From NCBI RefSeq assembly GCF_030463565.1, contig NC_134654.1:15702202-15766201 (forward strand): a stretch of 64,000 nt of DNA, read 5' to 3'. The DNA comes from Pelecanus crispus. Lineage: Eukaryota; Chordata; Aves; Pelecaniformes; Pelecanidae. This document shows, piece by piece, positions 36,701 to 49,144 of this stretch; position 1 is the stretch's first letter; every line of letters begins with the position of its first letter. The translations under genes and the position numbers were made by a program. The notes under the pieces are model-generated. The model searched no databases. It was given only the letters and a program-made list of their open reading frames with translations, and was not told the origin of the DNA.

Positions 36701-37781
36701 TTAACCAGACAAGTAAGGTCATTGACAATACGCTGTGCCAAGCCCAACGGGACCTTGTTGCCTTCATTAGTGTTCCTGCTAATCTTTCTGTGCCTAGCAA
36801 GTGTCCCCTGTCCAACAGTCCATCACTTTCCTGTGATCTTCCTGCTGTTGAGACTGAGGAATTCAAATGCTGTTAGAAAAGCTAACTGGGAGGGGATGGT
36901 AATCCCATGTGAACGGAAACCAGTGTCTCCACCTGGAAAATGCTACTGGAGAAGTTTTTAAATGAAACATTCTCTCAGAGTAAATTTGTCAAGTAGGAGG
37001 GGAGGAAAGTCCATTCTCTAGAAACATGATCTCTGTGCAGCCGTGGGCTTCATGGCTGACGAGCAACGGGGAGGGACAGGAAATCAAAGGACAGAGGAGA
37101 TTTTGGAAGGAATGTCTGAATTCAAAAGTCCAAGCAGGGATGAATATTTTGCCTGAAGTATTTTTTGACAATACAACGCTTACCTCCTGTGTAGGTGTAG
37201 AAGTATTGCACACAGAGACAATGTTACTGCTGCTATCCTAGAGATGGTAGCCTGAGGAGCCGGAGGAAGCAACAGGTCCACCTAGCCAGCAAAGACAGAA
37301 GAACTCATGTTCTCCACTTCCATGTCAGCTCTTCCACCCATCACGCTGTGTCCCCTTTGCTCTGCTGCGTCACACCCTGGCTGAGGAGCCGTATCTCCTC
37401 CTGCAACCAGGGTAGGCTGCTGCATAGGATGCTGCATGACCCCTGTAGTGATTGGCGCTGCGATACAGGCCCAGAGAAAACAAGGTGTTAATAGCTTTTT
37501 CATTTGTCACCTCGTAGTGGAGTGGAGAGGAGAGTCTTTTCTTAGAAAAGACTTTACCCAGCGCAGTGTGACTGTGGTGCCTCACTTGCTCGTGTGAATG
37601 AGTCACATCTGTGCTCTTATACTGAGGTTTTGCAGCACTGAGGTCACCTTCTGTGAGCTCCTACGTGCCCAGGAGGAGATCCAGAAAGCTTATTAGGCTT
37701 CACTGCACATAAAAATTGAGATCCCCATGAAGTTAGACACCTCACCTTTTTAGCAGCCAGTAGAAGAATTTGGTGTCACAA

Positions 37782-37830
37782 AAGGGAGATTGCTGTCATC
37801 TAAGGGAGATCGGTGTCAGCTAAGGGAGAG
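37782..37830 (+). repeat. 20-bp short tandem repeat, about 2.5 copies
   Basis: The unit AAGGGAGATNGNTGTCANCT occurs twice in a row (37782-37801 and 37802-37821) with a few changes, and then a partial third copy begins. Confidence 0.75.
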
Positions 37831-40533
37831 CCTCCCAAACTTGCTGTAGAGCTGAGCAGTAACACTGGCCAGGAGGAGTGGATGGATGTAAACATCTGTT
37901 TGGAGCTCCAGCAGCTGCTGTAAAGCTGCATCTTGGGCATCTGAGGTCTGCTCAAGAACCAGCATGGCGAGTCCCCCTGAGGACAGTCACCTCACAGAGC
38001 AGGACTGCCTCTTTTCTGAGAGATGGTGGTCATGTCCACAGGGCTGGTGCTAAGCATCTCCTGGGGAGGTGAGTGGTCAGGCTCTTCCTCAGCCTTACAG
38101 GGACCGACTGCCAGCCCAGCCCTGTAGAGAAGTCAGGGAAGGGGCTCGCAGGAATCAAACGTTTGGAGGTCTTAGCGAGCGGATGCAAGGGAGCTGCACA
38201 CAGCATCCTTGCACTCTGAAGGAGGAGGAGATAGGATAAGCAGGTCCGAGAGCCAAGTGAGTCAGTGCCTCCTCGCCTGCCCTGCTTTTTGCCCATCGCT
38301 TGCCTCCCAGCCTGGGCTGTGCTGTGACACTAATGCTAGCCATTGCTCTGTGCTCCGGTTGAGTGTGCGAGAGGCCTGTTCTGGGGAGAGCCCTGAAGGA
38401 AGAACAACTTGCTTTTCCTTGTAGGAATATTCTTGAGAAATACAGCAATGCAAGAAGTCAATGACAACATTTTCCTTTACTGAACAGCAGAAGAATTTCC
38501 CAATGTAGTTATTTATGGTCCTAAAGATGGTTTCCATTGCTGTTATACAACCCTGCAGGCAGCTGTTCAGAGACATCGCTTCGCTCCTTGCTGTGGCTTC
38601 GGTTTGGATTTGGCCCTGAGAGCAGTGATAGATGCTTCTCTCTGCAAGCACTTGCCAAGCCCCTTGCAGGGCACCGTCATCCAAATGAGGAAGCCATGGT
38701 AATGGGGTCACCACCACAGGGGATACAGCATTTTTGTCTTGAGCATCCCTAAACAAATGCACATGTGGTATTTTGGTTAACACAGCAGCAGAATAGCATG
38801 CAAGGGAGCTGTGGTGTTTGCGTGAAGACTCGTATCCAGTTTGTGTCAGAGCAGTGAAGGTCTATTCACTCTGGCTATCCTGGTTCATAGTTCACTGTGT
38901 GGTTTGCAGCTGAATTTGGTGCAGATTACGCTGCAGCTGCAGCCCGCACAGCCCTCCTTCCAGATGTGCAGTGCTTTACCTTGCTCCCACCATCGGCCAA
39001 AGCCAGGGAGGTCCCTGGCCTTAATTTCACACTTTTTTTAGTACGAGAAGATAGTTTCCAGCAGAGGCTGGCAGCTTCCATCTCGCATCCGTCTGTTCCC
39101 ATGGTTGGACAGAGTTTGCATCATGTAGATCGTATTGCAAAAATTTAGCTCTTTGTGGTCGTTCTTTGCTCCTTGTAACCTTTTATTTTCTTTTAGTTTA
39201 GGGATGCATTGGCCTAAGTAGCAAATAAGAGTTTTTTATGTACATTTTAATGCCATGTAGGCAGTTTTGAATTTGCAGTGCCTGTGGGATACAATTCCCT
39301 GATTATATAACCAGTGAAAATCCAGATCTGAGCTTCAAGAATTGGGTTTTCCCCGAAATGCTTCTTTGCTCTTTAGCAACATGAAACAGCTGAAGACTGC
39401 AGGGAGTCATGTGTGCATCTGTCCTTGTGTCACACCCTGAATTACTTGTGTTTGCTTAGCTGGGGGTTTGGAGGAGAGGGAGGATCAGGGCTGACCACCT
39501 CTGCTTGTTTTTCAGTCAAGATGTTGGTGCTTAGGTGGACACTGAAATAGAGAGAAGCCCTGTGGCAGCCTGCACCCTTCTTTGTGTCATTCATACCCTG
39601 CCTCTTCGCACCATCAGCACATCCAGTGGCGGGTCTCCATCTCAGCCATTTCCTTTCCTCACTTGCGCTTGGCATTAGAAGGACACCTGGCACAAGCTAG
39701 GGCTTTGTCTGCAGCCCTCATTCCAGGTCCCCAGAGTGTGAAGTGCTGACTCTTCCTTTGTTGGTGTTAATTGCTCCCATGTCATCTACATGGAAAATTC
39801 CCAGGATTCTTTCTGCTCTGTATTTAGACAGGATTTATTTTGGTCCAATCTGCTTTCCCTTTAACCGTGCCACCACGGTCTAGGGCCAAGTCCCTGTTGC
39901 TCCGTCTGCGCTCTGCACTGTAGCGGTGGCAGGCTGCCCCTGCGTGGTCTCGCCAGTGCCACTTACCTCACCAGTCCCTGTAATGCACAGCTTTTTAGTG
40001 TTTCACGGCTTGCCCAAAATACCTGCTGTCCATGCAGTCCTGTAATTCACTGTGCTGCATGGAAGGCAAGTCCTTCTTCTGCAGTCTGTGAACTGCTCTA
40101 CTCTGCTGTGGCACATCCCTATGGGTCTGTGGTGTGGGAGTCCTGGCACTGGCAAGGCCAGCATCCCCATAATTTTGTGTGGCCTTGTGCTGGCTGGTCC
40201 CTGGTGGCAGCCTCTAGACATTGTGATGTATCCCCAGCAGCATGCAGGGCCAGGCCACCAAACCCTATTCCCACACACCAGCATCTGTCATGTGGGCGGA
40301 GTGCCCCACGGTGGTGTGTGTGGGACTGAAAAGACAGTCTTTTGTCACAGGGTAGTCCTTGTTCCTGCGAAGTGACTCTGATTTTCATAGTGGGAAGGTA
40401 TGTGCCAGCTGTGGAATCCATCTTCTGTTGCCAAAATAATTGTGGCCTGGCATGGATAGCAGCCATGCCCCCGGAGAGCTGCCTCACTGTGGGGCAGTGG
40501 TCCATAGTGGCCTGCAGGACAGATAGCATTGAT

Positions 40534-41120
40534 GGAATCATAGAACCATACAACCTCAGAATGGTTTGGGTTGGAAGGGACCTTCAAAGATCATCTAGTC
40601 CAGTGCCCCATCCCCCCACCACTCACTAGATCAGGTTGCTCAAAGCCCCATCCAACCTGGCCTTGATCACTTCCAGTGATGGGGCATAGACAACTTCTCT
40701 GGGCAGCCTGTTCAAGTGTCTCACCACCCTCATCATAAAATATTTCTTCCTTATGTGCAATCTAAATCTACCCTCTTTCAGTTTAAAACCATCACCCCTT
40801 GTGCTGTCACTACAGGCCCTGGTAAAAAGTCTTTTTCTATCTTTCTTATAAGTCCCCTTTACATATTAAAGGGCTACAACAAGGTGTCCCCAGATCCTTC
40901 TCTTTTCCAGGATGAATAATGCCAACTCTTTCAGCCTTTCTTCATAGGAGAGTTGTTCCAGCCCTCAGATCATTTTGGTGTCCCTCCTCTGGACCTGCTC
41001 TAACAGGTCCACATCTTTCATGTGCTGGAGACCCCAGAGCTGGATGCACTGCTCCAGGTAGGGTCTCACCAGAGCAGAGCAGAGGGGGACAATCCCCTCC
41101 CTCACTCTGCTGGCCACAGC
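40534..41120 (-). mobile_element. CR1 LINE, 5'-truncated copy
   Basis: The plus strand starts with the inverted CR1 end (GGAATCATAGAACCATACAA, then GGTTTGGGTTGGAAGGGACC). The minus strand encodes reverse-transcriptase remnants including [20 protein letters not shown] and [13 protein letters not shown] (about 40965-41120). The copy is closely similar in structure to the one at 18524. Frames are broken. Confidence 0.92.
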
Positions 41121-43601
41121 ATTGTGCCTGAGGGACAGGGAGGGAATAGCTTGATGTGCTTCACACCCATTTTGCTGCTGGCTGCTGGAACCAAGAAGGC
41201 AGGAGGAGCAACCAGCTCCTGGTAGGAGGGGTTGGAGGCAAGAGGATGCAATGAGAGCTTTGCACAGAGGGAAGGCAGAACTAGTGTTGCAGGGCTGCAA
41301 TCATAGCAGCATGGTGCTGGGCATGCTCCTGGGCTGATGGAGTCCAGCTGTTCTGGGGCCTGAGACCCAGGAATGCTGGAGGGGCTGTGTGGGGGCCCTA
41401 GGCAAACAAGGCTGTTGGGAAGGGGCAGGTCCACCATGCTGCCCATGGCATTGAGACAGGCAGGGTAGATGCAGCATCACTCAAGAACGTGATTGATGAG
41501 AGTCCCTGGAAACTTCTTTTCAGCCTGTAATCTCCTGTAATCTGTATGAGGGGACAGGGCAGGTGCCTGCTGTGCCACATCTAATGCTGGTCTGTTGTTG
41601 ATGTCACGTTCTTCTATCCACCTTCCTACTGCTGGCTTTTTCCATTTGTTTTCTCATGAATACTTTGGAATGTTCACAAACAAGTATCACTGAGAGCATT
41701 TTGACTTTTTTTGTACCCATTAGGTGATGTTATCCCATGTGTTACTTTTGAGCAGAGGACAGCTTCGTTTTATGAGTCTGAGCTCCTCTTATCCTTCCTG
41801 ATCCTGAGTGTGAGCCAGTGCTCACGCACAGGCTCCTCCTTGAGGTGTTTTGCTTCTTACTGAAATGTCCAGTAACCTCCTGAAACATCCAAGAGCATCC
41901 ACATCGTGAATGTTCACTGCTTATCAAACTATCCTCCCCTCAAATAAGCAAGTAGGAGGGACTGGGAATACACATTTTCCATTCAGATCCTCACCCCTTT
42001 TGCTGTTTTCACATACTTTTCCCACTGTGTTAGCTACAAAATTATGGAGAAATTGTCATTACGTTTCTGTTCCCCATATTTAAAGAAATGGATGCCTATA
42101 TTAGCATTAGCCTATTCCTTATCAACTGATTTGGTAGTCTGTTGATATGGTGTACCCAGTATGGAAAGACTGAACTCATCTAGCAAAGGCAGGATGCTGG
42201 GTTGTGAGCAGTTAGAAGCATGGGTTTACCTGCAATATAAATGTGATTGGTTTTGACTGAGCTACAAGATGAGCATGTGAAGGGCTGATGGTAGGTTTAA
42301 GAGAGTTGAATTGTAGTAATTTTATTATTTTGCATGCCCTCCCACCAGAATTATTGAAACATCCATCCAAGTCATGAGAGGAATAACTAATACATGAGCT
42401 TAAGATGAATGGAAGCCCTAACCAAAGGATAAGAAAGCAAAGCAAAGGGCAGACCTAGGAGGGTGGGAAAGGCAGCATGTTCAGGGTATGGCCTTTGAAG
42501 CCAGCGTGTTTCAAAGCAGATACTGTACCTGGAAGTAAGGGTGATAAAACATGTCAGTGGCACTGGGAAGGCAGTATACCATGTACTGAGGAGTAGTGGA
42601 CACAAGAAGGTTGTAGGAGAAGCCACACATAGAACCACTGAAGCTTAGTGGAAACTTCTTCTCCCTTCTCTATGTGGGTGTGCATGAGTGGTGGGCCTGG
42701 GCAAGTTTCCTTGTTGGAGAAGATCCTGGTGACTGAGGGAATGGGAGAGGTCTGGAAGCAGTCACAGCTGAGGCAGCTGTGTGTAAGTGGTGGGCTGTAA
42801 AGAGGAGAGCTGGCAGCATGGCAGAGCAACCAGAAATGCCATGAGGTTTTGGGGCCTGGGAGGTATTGTGGGAATGTGGTAATCTTCTCATGCAGTGGTC
42901 CACTGGAGGGTTGAGGTTGTACCATGTTCATTGCATGGCACTCTTCAGCTGGCATCTGCCATGAAATTGTATTAAAATGTAGCTTACAAAGCAACCAGGG
43001 CTTTCATAGTATTTCCTGTACCTGATAATTTAGTATTTTATTGTAACTCAGTTGTCTCTGTTATTGTTGTAGCCAAAACTGAATGAGACCCTGTTCCTTT
43101 TGACATTTTAATTATTACATTTTTAACAAAAGGTAGAATCGAGGTTTCTCATAAAGATGACATGCAAAGCATAAAGATGTTTTGGGCTGGTTCACCTCTC
43201 TGGATAACTTGCTCTTAGGTGTAAATCACCTATGTCTGGCTCAATATTGTTTTCTGTGGAAAACTTTTTGGATGTCTGAAGACCTTGTAACATCATAGTT
43301 GCCTTCAAGGGATGCCCCGAACCTTGTAAAAAAGAGCTGTTCCTAAAATGCATTGTTTTTAATAACTCCTGAGGTTTAGCAACCAGCAGATGGTTGGGAA
43401 GAAGAGTTCTGATAGACACTGCTAAACCTCAGTTCCCTGGGTTGGTGGATAGGAAGATGTTTATTCCAGTTCTTATGATTCCCTAGGGACAACTTCTCTG
43501 TAAAAACAGAGAAAGCAAGATTTGGTGTTAAAGAGATCCCAAAGTTAAACAAAACTAAATAAATAGACAGTAACAATTATTCAAGCTGCTTGTAAAAAAG
43601 G

Positions 43602-43617
43602 GAAAAAAAAAAAAAAG
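43602..43617. repeat. A-run
   Basis: Short homopolymer of about 14 A about 240 bases before exon 8. Confidence 0.8.
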
Positions 43618-43855
43618 ATTGGATTCTGCTGAATCACTGATCACCTTTTACACTATACCTCCATAAAATCAGTGTTTGATTCCTTAAGATGTTTCTCTGC
43701 TGGGGTTGGACGTCTGCCCTAGCCACAAGTTTGCCTCTAGAGCTGTGCCAGGCTCTGCCTGGCAGGATGAACTTAGAGTTTTTTCTAAGTTTGCAGATGC
43801 TTCTCATTCATTCCTGCATGGCACAGTGTTTGACTGGTCCTTCTTCTTGTTTCAG

Positions 43856-43933
43856 CCTGAAAGGATAGATCCCAGCGCATCCAGGCAAGGCTATGATGTC
43901 CGCTCAGATGTCTGGAGCTTGGGAATTACATTG
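43856..43933 (+). CDS. MAP2K4: MAP2K4 exon 8: end of activation segment and helix F (residues 272-297)
   Basis: This exon of 78 nt, phase 0 at both ends, encodes 26 residues from PERIDPSASR to SDVWSLGITL. It completes the APE-equivalent motif. It also carries the kinase-wide DVWSLG helix F, whose Asp anchors the catalytic loop. The acceptor is a long pyrimidine tract ending in TTTCAG. The donor is GTAAGT, a perfect consensus. No difference from human is recalled. An open frame (43706-44224) extends into both introns and is not meaningful. Confidence 0.97.
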
Positions 43934-44504
43934 GTAAGTGAGTGGGGTTTAAACGCTCTGCTTTGCAGTACTTCCCTGGTGGGTAGCCTTGGTATGCTTT
44001 GCAGCGTGATGGAGTTGGTTGGTGTCAAACACATGCTTGAAGCAAAGCCCAGCTCTGCTTCTGTGAAGTGTTTGCGTGTTGTGATTGAAGTGGGCACCCC
44101 TTGGCTCAGAAACAATATAAATACCTTCAAGGCAGAGTGGTCTCCTGAATCCCTGAGGACACATAGCTGCACCTATGTTTTGCAGAGAAAGAGATGTGAG
44201 CTGGGAAGAGGTGTTGGATCATAAATTAATGTTGTCTTCAAAATCTCAGATGAGAAGGGATGGTGGTGCAGAACAGAGCATCTAGCCTGTGTAAATAAGC
44301 CTCTCACAGCCCTGGCATCTGGTGTACTTAGGCTGTGCAGAAGACTTCAGTTAATCCTGGATACTGGTTGCTGATTCCTCTCTGGCTTAACCACAGCACT
44401 GCTGGGTGCACACACTGATAAACTGAAAAGACCTTCCCTTCTCAAGGTGGTGAAGTAGCAGAAAAAGCAGAAGCAATAAGTATGAACTAGTAGCTTCTGT
44501 CTTC

Positions 44505-44618
44505 CCCACTGGCATTTTAAAATGATCATTTTCGTTGTCCTGTAAGGAGCAGGGAGTTGAGCTTGATGATCCTTATGGGTCCCTTCCAACTTGAGATATT
44601 CTATGACTGTGTGATTCT
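44505..44618 (+). mobile_element. CR1 LINE, short 3' end fragment
   Basis: The CR1 3' UTR signature GCTTGATGATCCTTATGGG is followed by TCCCTTCCAACTTGAG and ATTCTATGACTGTGTGATTCT. The left boundary is uncertain. Confidence 0.8.
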
Positions 44619-44876
44619 CATTATCCATTTTCTCTAGTGGTTGTTAGGATGCTTGGGAAGGGAGTGGAGGATTTTACTCTCCTACTCTTGAACACCATAT
44701 TAAGAGCGTTGGTTCATTTTATAGTCAGTGGAAGAGAAGACATTGTCAACATGAAAGCATGGCCTAGCCAGGTTAAATCTGGAGGTGCTCCTAATGCAGG
44801 CAGCAGAACTTACTGTTGGGTAAAACTTCCCCTCCTTTTCTCTCAGTGAGCTTCATATAGGGAATGGGGTGAAGGA

Positions 44877-44986
44877 TCTCATAGAATCATAGAATCATTT
44901 AGGTTGGAAAAGACCTTTAAGATCATGCAGTCCAACCATTAACCTTAACATTACCAAGTCCATCACTAAACCAGTTAAGGGTAGAG
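44877..44986 (-). mobile_element. CR1 LINE, 3' end fragment
   Basis: It begins on the plus strand with TCATAGAATCATAGAATCAT and GGTTGGAAAAGACCTTTAAG, the inverted CR1 terminus. Only about 110 bases of 3' UTR are present. Confidence 0.9.
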
Positions 44987-45047
44987 TACCTATTTCATGT
45001 TTCCTGGCTTGGTGGCTGGATTATTTTTAGTGGAAGTAAAAACTAGG

Positions 45048-45292
45048 AATCATTAAGGTTGGAAAGGACCTTTAAGATCATCAGTCAAACCATCAACCCA
45101 ACACCACCACGCCCACTAAACCATGTCCCAAAGTGCCACGTGTACCCATTTTTTCAACACTTCCAAGGATGGTGACTCCACCACCTCTCTGGGCAGCCTG
45201 TTCCAATGTTTGACTACCCTTTCCATGAAGAAATTTTTCCTAATATCCAATCTAAACCTCCCCTGATGGAGCTTGAGCCCATTTTCTCTCAT
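45048..45292 (-). mobile_element. CR1 LINE, 3' end fragment next to exon 9
   Basis: It starts with AATCATTAAGGTTGGAAAGG on the plus strand. The minus strand then shows the reverse-transcriptase end, with codons for FF-T and HWNRLP-like sequence (CAGCCTGTTCCAATGTTTGAC on the plus strand is its inverse). It is of the same subfamily type as 10790-11056 and opposite in orientation to MAP2K4. Confidence 0.9.
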
Positions 45293-45406
45293 CCTACCTC
45301 ATCTTAGTCTTCCTTTTGGGGGGTTCAGGGTCCTTGCAGACATTTTCTTACCCTGATTAAACTTATCTTGTTTAACCTTCCTGGTGCTGTTGCTGTCTCT
45401 CTGCAG

Positions 45407-45555
45407 TATGAGCTGGCCACAGGGCGATTCCCTTACCCCAAATGGAACAGTGTGTTTGACCAGTTGACACAAGTAGTAAAAGGAGACCCACCACAGCTGA
45501 GTAACTCAGAGGAAAGGGAGTTCTCCCCAAGTTTCATCAACTTTGTCAACTTGTG
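45407..45555 (+). CDS. MAP2K4: MAP2K4 exon 9: kinase C-lobe (residues 298-347)
   Basis: This exon of 149 nt encodes YELATGRFPYPKW through FINFVNL and the first two bases of the Cys347 codon (phase 2 end). It covers the helix F-G region with the MAP2K-type LATGRFPYPKWNSVFDQL segment and the VVKGDPPQL insert before helix H. The acceptor is CTGTCTCTCTGCAG and the donor is GTAAGT. The sequence matches human as recalled. Confidence 0.97.
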
Positions 45556-48500
45556 GTAAGTGTTTCCCACTGAAAGCGCTTGGAGTTGGCTTGTTTTGTC
45601 ATTGCTAGGTATTTGGCAAGGGTTGCATGCCAGGCATTTCCTAGCTTAGTTTCACATTCCTGTGCCAACGTGAGGGTGAGGACCTTTTGCATTTCACTGG
45701 TTTGGAGGTGATAGGAGTCTTGTCTGGGTGGGGGCTGAAGGGCAGACCTTTGGAAACTGCTCTTCAGGGAAGGGATGAGGAGAAAACCTCTGAGAGTCTG
45801 TGCTCAGGATGTCTGTGCATGATAAGACCCATGGTGTGACCAGGTAAGGGCCTGGCCTGTGCATCCTGTTCCTTAGTATGACAGTCTTGGGACAGACCTG
45901 CTGCTTACCCTTTCTTCTGCAGGCAGAAGGCTGAGACACCTGGCAGTATTGTCTCATGGTTGGGCAGAGGATCTGTACTGGTCCTGCCTTTTGCCTGGCA
46001 AGGCCAGGAGCCTTCACGCCCAGTTCTGCTCAGCACAGCGACTGTCAGGACCTGTAGCAGCTGGTTTGCTTGGTTGTTGGTTTCATGTCTTGTGTCAATC
46101 ATATGTCAAGATCAAGACTAGAGATGGTTTTCTGTAGGGCAGGGCCTCTGCAGCACGGTGAGCCTTGGATGGAGAGTGTGCAGTGTGTGCGCAGGAGGGG
46201 CTTGGGGCAATCCATCTGCCTGTCGTGTGTGTGGTCCTGCTTAGGTTAACAGCTGATTGTGAATTTTCTGATGAAGTATTTTGCTATCAAAATGTGAAAG
46301 GTGGTCAACATAATTTCATTAACCTAATACTGAAGTACACAGGAGATCCATCAGTGTGACCTGCGTTTGTCTTCTGGGGCCTTCTGCCCTGGGCAGACCC
46401 AGGTGATGGACATCCCTAGCACAGGGGTGTCCATCTCAAAGCTCTGTGACACAGGAAGACTCAGCTCTGGACAATTTTAACTTTCAAGAGATTTTGTTTC
46501 AGGGATTTCCATCCACTGGAGATGTTTTTTGTGTTTGGATATTACTCTTTTTCAGAATTATGAATTATGGAGGCCAGGTGCCATTTTCCAGATGGCTGTA
46601 AGGAAGGCCTGGTTATTGTCTTTGGGCTGCAGAAAACAGAGCATCAAAACAGTTTGCTGCTCAAAAGAAGTTTCCATTTTTCAGTCAAAAATGGTGTAGT
46701 ATTTGGTTAGAAAGTCAGAGTTGCTTTCCCCATGTACAGTATAAGCAATAGTTTGTTTCCCACATAGTTGTCTGTGGAGATGCCATATCACTGCAGACTT
46801 TGCAAAGCCGGGAGGGAGCTTACTGTCATGCCCTGTATGCATTGGTGAGTTTGGCTCCAGATCACCCAAAAGAGGAGCCTGCGTGGCATCTCTGCTAAAC
46901 AGCAGCATCTTTGGCCCATGGGTCTGATTGGGTCAATTCGTATTTCCAGCCCATTTACCCTTCCCAGGGCCTGCTGCTCTGGATCAGCCATAATGCATAA
47001 AGCATGGGGCAGTTTTCAGTCTAATTCTGGTTTTTGTTTAATCTGGTTTTGTAGATAATCTGACTTCTGCATGGAATATTTATGATGTCTTCATAGCAAC
47101 ACTGTAATAAATATTTCTCTTCATAACCTTTAGTTAAGTGCAAACAGTAATCTTTGGTGTTACTGAGCAGGCAGGTGAGTCTCCAAAAGGCTGCGCTTTT
47201 AGGGGATAGCCTAAATCTCCTGGGCAGTACCCTACAAATGTGAATCTAATAATCTTCTATTTTTGTGCATTCAAGAGTCAGGAAAAATGTTGAAAGAGAG
47301 TCCTGCAGTGTTGCTGCGTGCTCGCTGTGATAGATCAGTGAGGAAAGGATATTTTCAGTATTGTTAAAAAGTTTCTGGGATTCTGGATTTTTTTTTTTTT
47401 TTTTTTTTTTTTCTTTTCAATTTGCTTTGGATCCCAACAGCGCTGTGAATGCCTGGGTGGAACATTTTTCCCTTTCAGCCCACCTCCCTGTGTTAGATGC
47501 TTATCTGAAGTCACACTGCTCCTGGAACTGCTTACAGTGATTCAGCGTTCTGCTCCAGAGTTTGCAAAGTATCCAAGCTCTGTGTCTGGCTTTTGGGAGC
47601 CTTGTGCTGGCAGCTGCAGAGCTAGCGGTGCTTGCAGGCAGAGCTGAGAGCTCCTGAGGTCCGGTGTGCCTGGGAAGGAGATCAGATGCTCCTGCGAAGG
47701 AGCTGTACAGCACCTGGTGCTGCAAATGGCTGCTCCAGACATGTAGCTTCATGTTGAGCTGGAAGAGAAATTAATGATTTCTAGGACTGCTTTATGAAAG
47801 CATGCATGGAAATTTCAAAGCAAAACTCGGTCTGTGAACTGAAGTTCTGACTAGTTGCCTTAAAGGCATTGCAAGGAGCATATTCGAACCCCCAAACTTG
47901 CTGAGGTCAGAAAATTAATTCCTGTTGGGTAGCAAAAGCCTGAAGCAAGGATGTTTGTGCAGCAGCTGCAGGATTTCCTGCCCTCTCTGTCCCTGCACAG
48001 CTCTGGAGGCATGTCACAGGACAGAGCAGCACCGGTTCAGCGTGAGTTACCCTCTGCTTCTCCGAATAATTTGAGGTCACACTGTAGTAGTGCTGGAGCT
48101 TGAGAAAGGTCCATCCAGAGCCTGTGAGGATGGAAATGCAGCTGTTGGGAATTAGGCTTAACTCCCCTTGTTTAGGAAAGATGCTACATCTGCCCTTTCT
48201 CTTCCTAGTGGTGCAGCTCTGGCTCCCAGGGCAGGGGCTGATGGTGCTGCCCATCACCGAGCCCTGTCCCACAGCCGCATCCCTCTGCCTCTGGTCCCCA
48301 TCGCCTCTTCTGTCCCCTGCCAGGTTCCCCCTGCTGTAGGGGCTTTGGTGGCCTTTGCTGCCACCTGCTGTCCCCCTTCTCTGCGCTGGGGCAGGGTGGC
48401 CGGCAGGTGGTAGAGGTGCCAGAGGAGCCCCGCAGGAGGGATCGATTTCCAGCCGGCCTCCCCGTCCCCCATCCACCTGTGGGCAGCCACATCACCTCTC

Positions 48501-49098
48501 CTGTCCCTTCCCAGCGGCTGTGGCCTGCTCAGCGCTGGATGTACCACTAGCGCTGGGGATGAGCTGGGAGGGTCCAGGAGCCCGGACCTGGCCATGCAGA
48601 GTGGTTTGGCTGTCTGCTGTCTGCTACGAGCCCAGCCCCTGACCGCTCATGCCAAGACAATGATGTGGTACCTGTGTTGCCCATCTGTGCCCTGGCAGGC
48701 AGCACTGGCTATCCTCTGCCTCTGAGCCCCACTCGCGATGGATGGAGGACAGGGTGGTTGCTGCTGCTCAGACCTTGCGGTTATGCTGCAGTCAAACCCA
48801 TTTCCATATATGGAGGCAGCAGCAGTCGGGATGGCGATCTGCTTGCAGCTTCCTTGGGCTCTGTCACCAGCATGATTTGTTGGTGGCCATACTTGCTGTT
48901 CACCCATGTGGGGAGGGAGGGAGGGAGTCCCTGTGGTCACTCACAGCACAAGGATGGTTCTTCCAGAAAACAAAAAGCAGTGAGTCCCACCACGACAGCA
49001 GTGGATTCAACATCATGTCCTGTAAAAATTTGCATTTAATGTCTGTTAACAATTTCCCCAATCCCACCTTCTCCTAATTCTCTTTCTGCTTTCTTTAG
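45556..49098 (+). other. MAP2K4: MAP2K4 intron 9
   Basis: This intron of about 3.5 kb has a 25-base T-run at 47388-47412 and a (GGGA)n run near 48913-48928. The part from about 48200 to 48650 is GC-rich and open in several frames on both strands, without recognisable protein similarity. No dispersed repeat was recognised. Confidence 0.8.
47388..47412. repeat. T25 homopolymer
   Basis: An uninterrupted run of 25 T. It could be an inverted poly-A tail of an old retroposed sequence, but no body was recognised next to it. Confidence 0.85.
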
Positions 49099-49144
49099 CC
49101 TTACAAAGGACGAGTCCAAAAGGCCAAAGTATAAAGAGCTTCTG
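49099..49144 (+). CDS. MAP2K4: MAP2K4 exon 10: helix H-I (residues 347-362)
   Basis: This small exon of 46 nt completes Cys347 and encodes LTKDESKRPKYKELL. It includes the conserved kinase arginine of the subdomain XI RP motif (Arg355), which salt-bridges the APE glutamate. The acceptor is TGCTTTCTTTAG and the donor is GTGAGT. It is identical to human as recalled. Confidence 0.96.

Larger units (their letters stand above)
29887..43855 (+). other. MAP2K4: MAP2K4 intron 7
   Basis: At about 14 kb this is the largest intron in the window. From 29887 to 40533 I recognise only low-complexity tracts: a T/C tract at 33700-33730 and a 20-bp tandem repeat at 37782. A CR1 lies at 40534-41120. From 41121 to 43855 only an A-run near 43602 stands out. 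Long open frames occur on both strands in the GC-rich part (for example 34450-35328 plus and 31821-32582 minus), but their translations have no recognisable domain. Confidence 0.8.
43934..45406 (+). other. MAP2K4: MAP2K4 intron 8
   Basis: At about 1.47 kb this is the most CR1-dense interval of the window, with three fragments at 44505-44618, 44877-44986 and 45048-45292. The last ends about 115 bases before the exon 9 acceptor. Confidence 0.9.
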
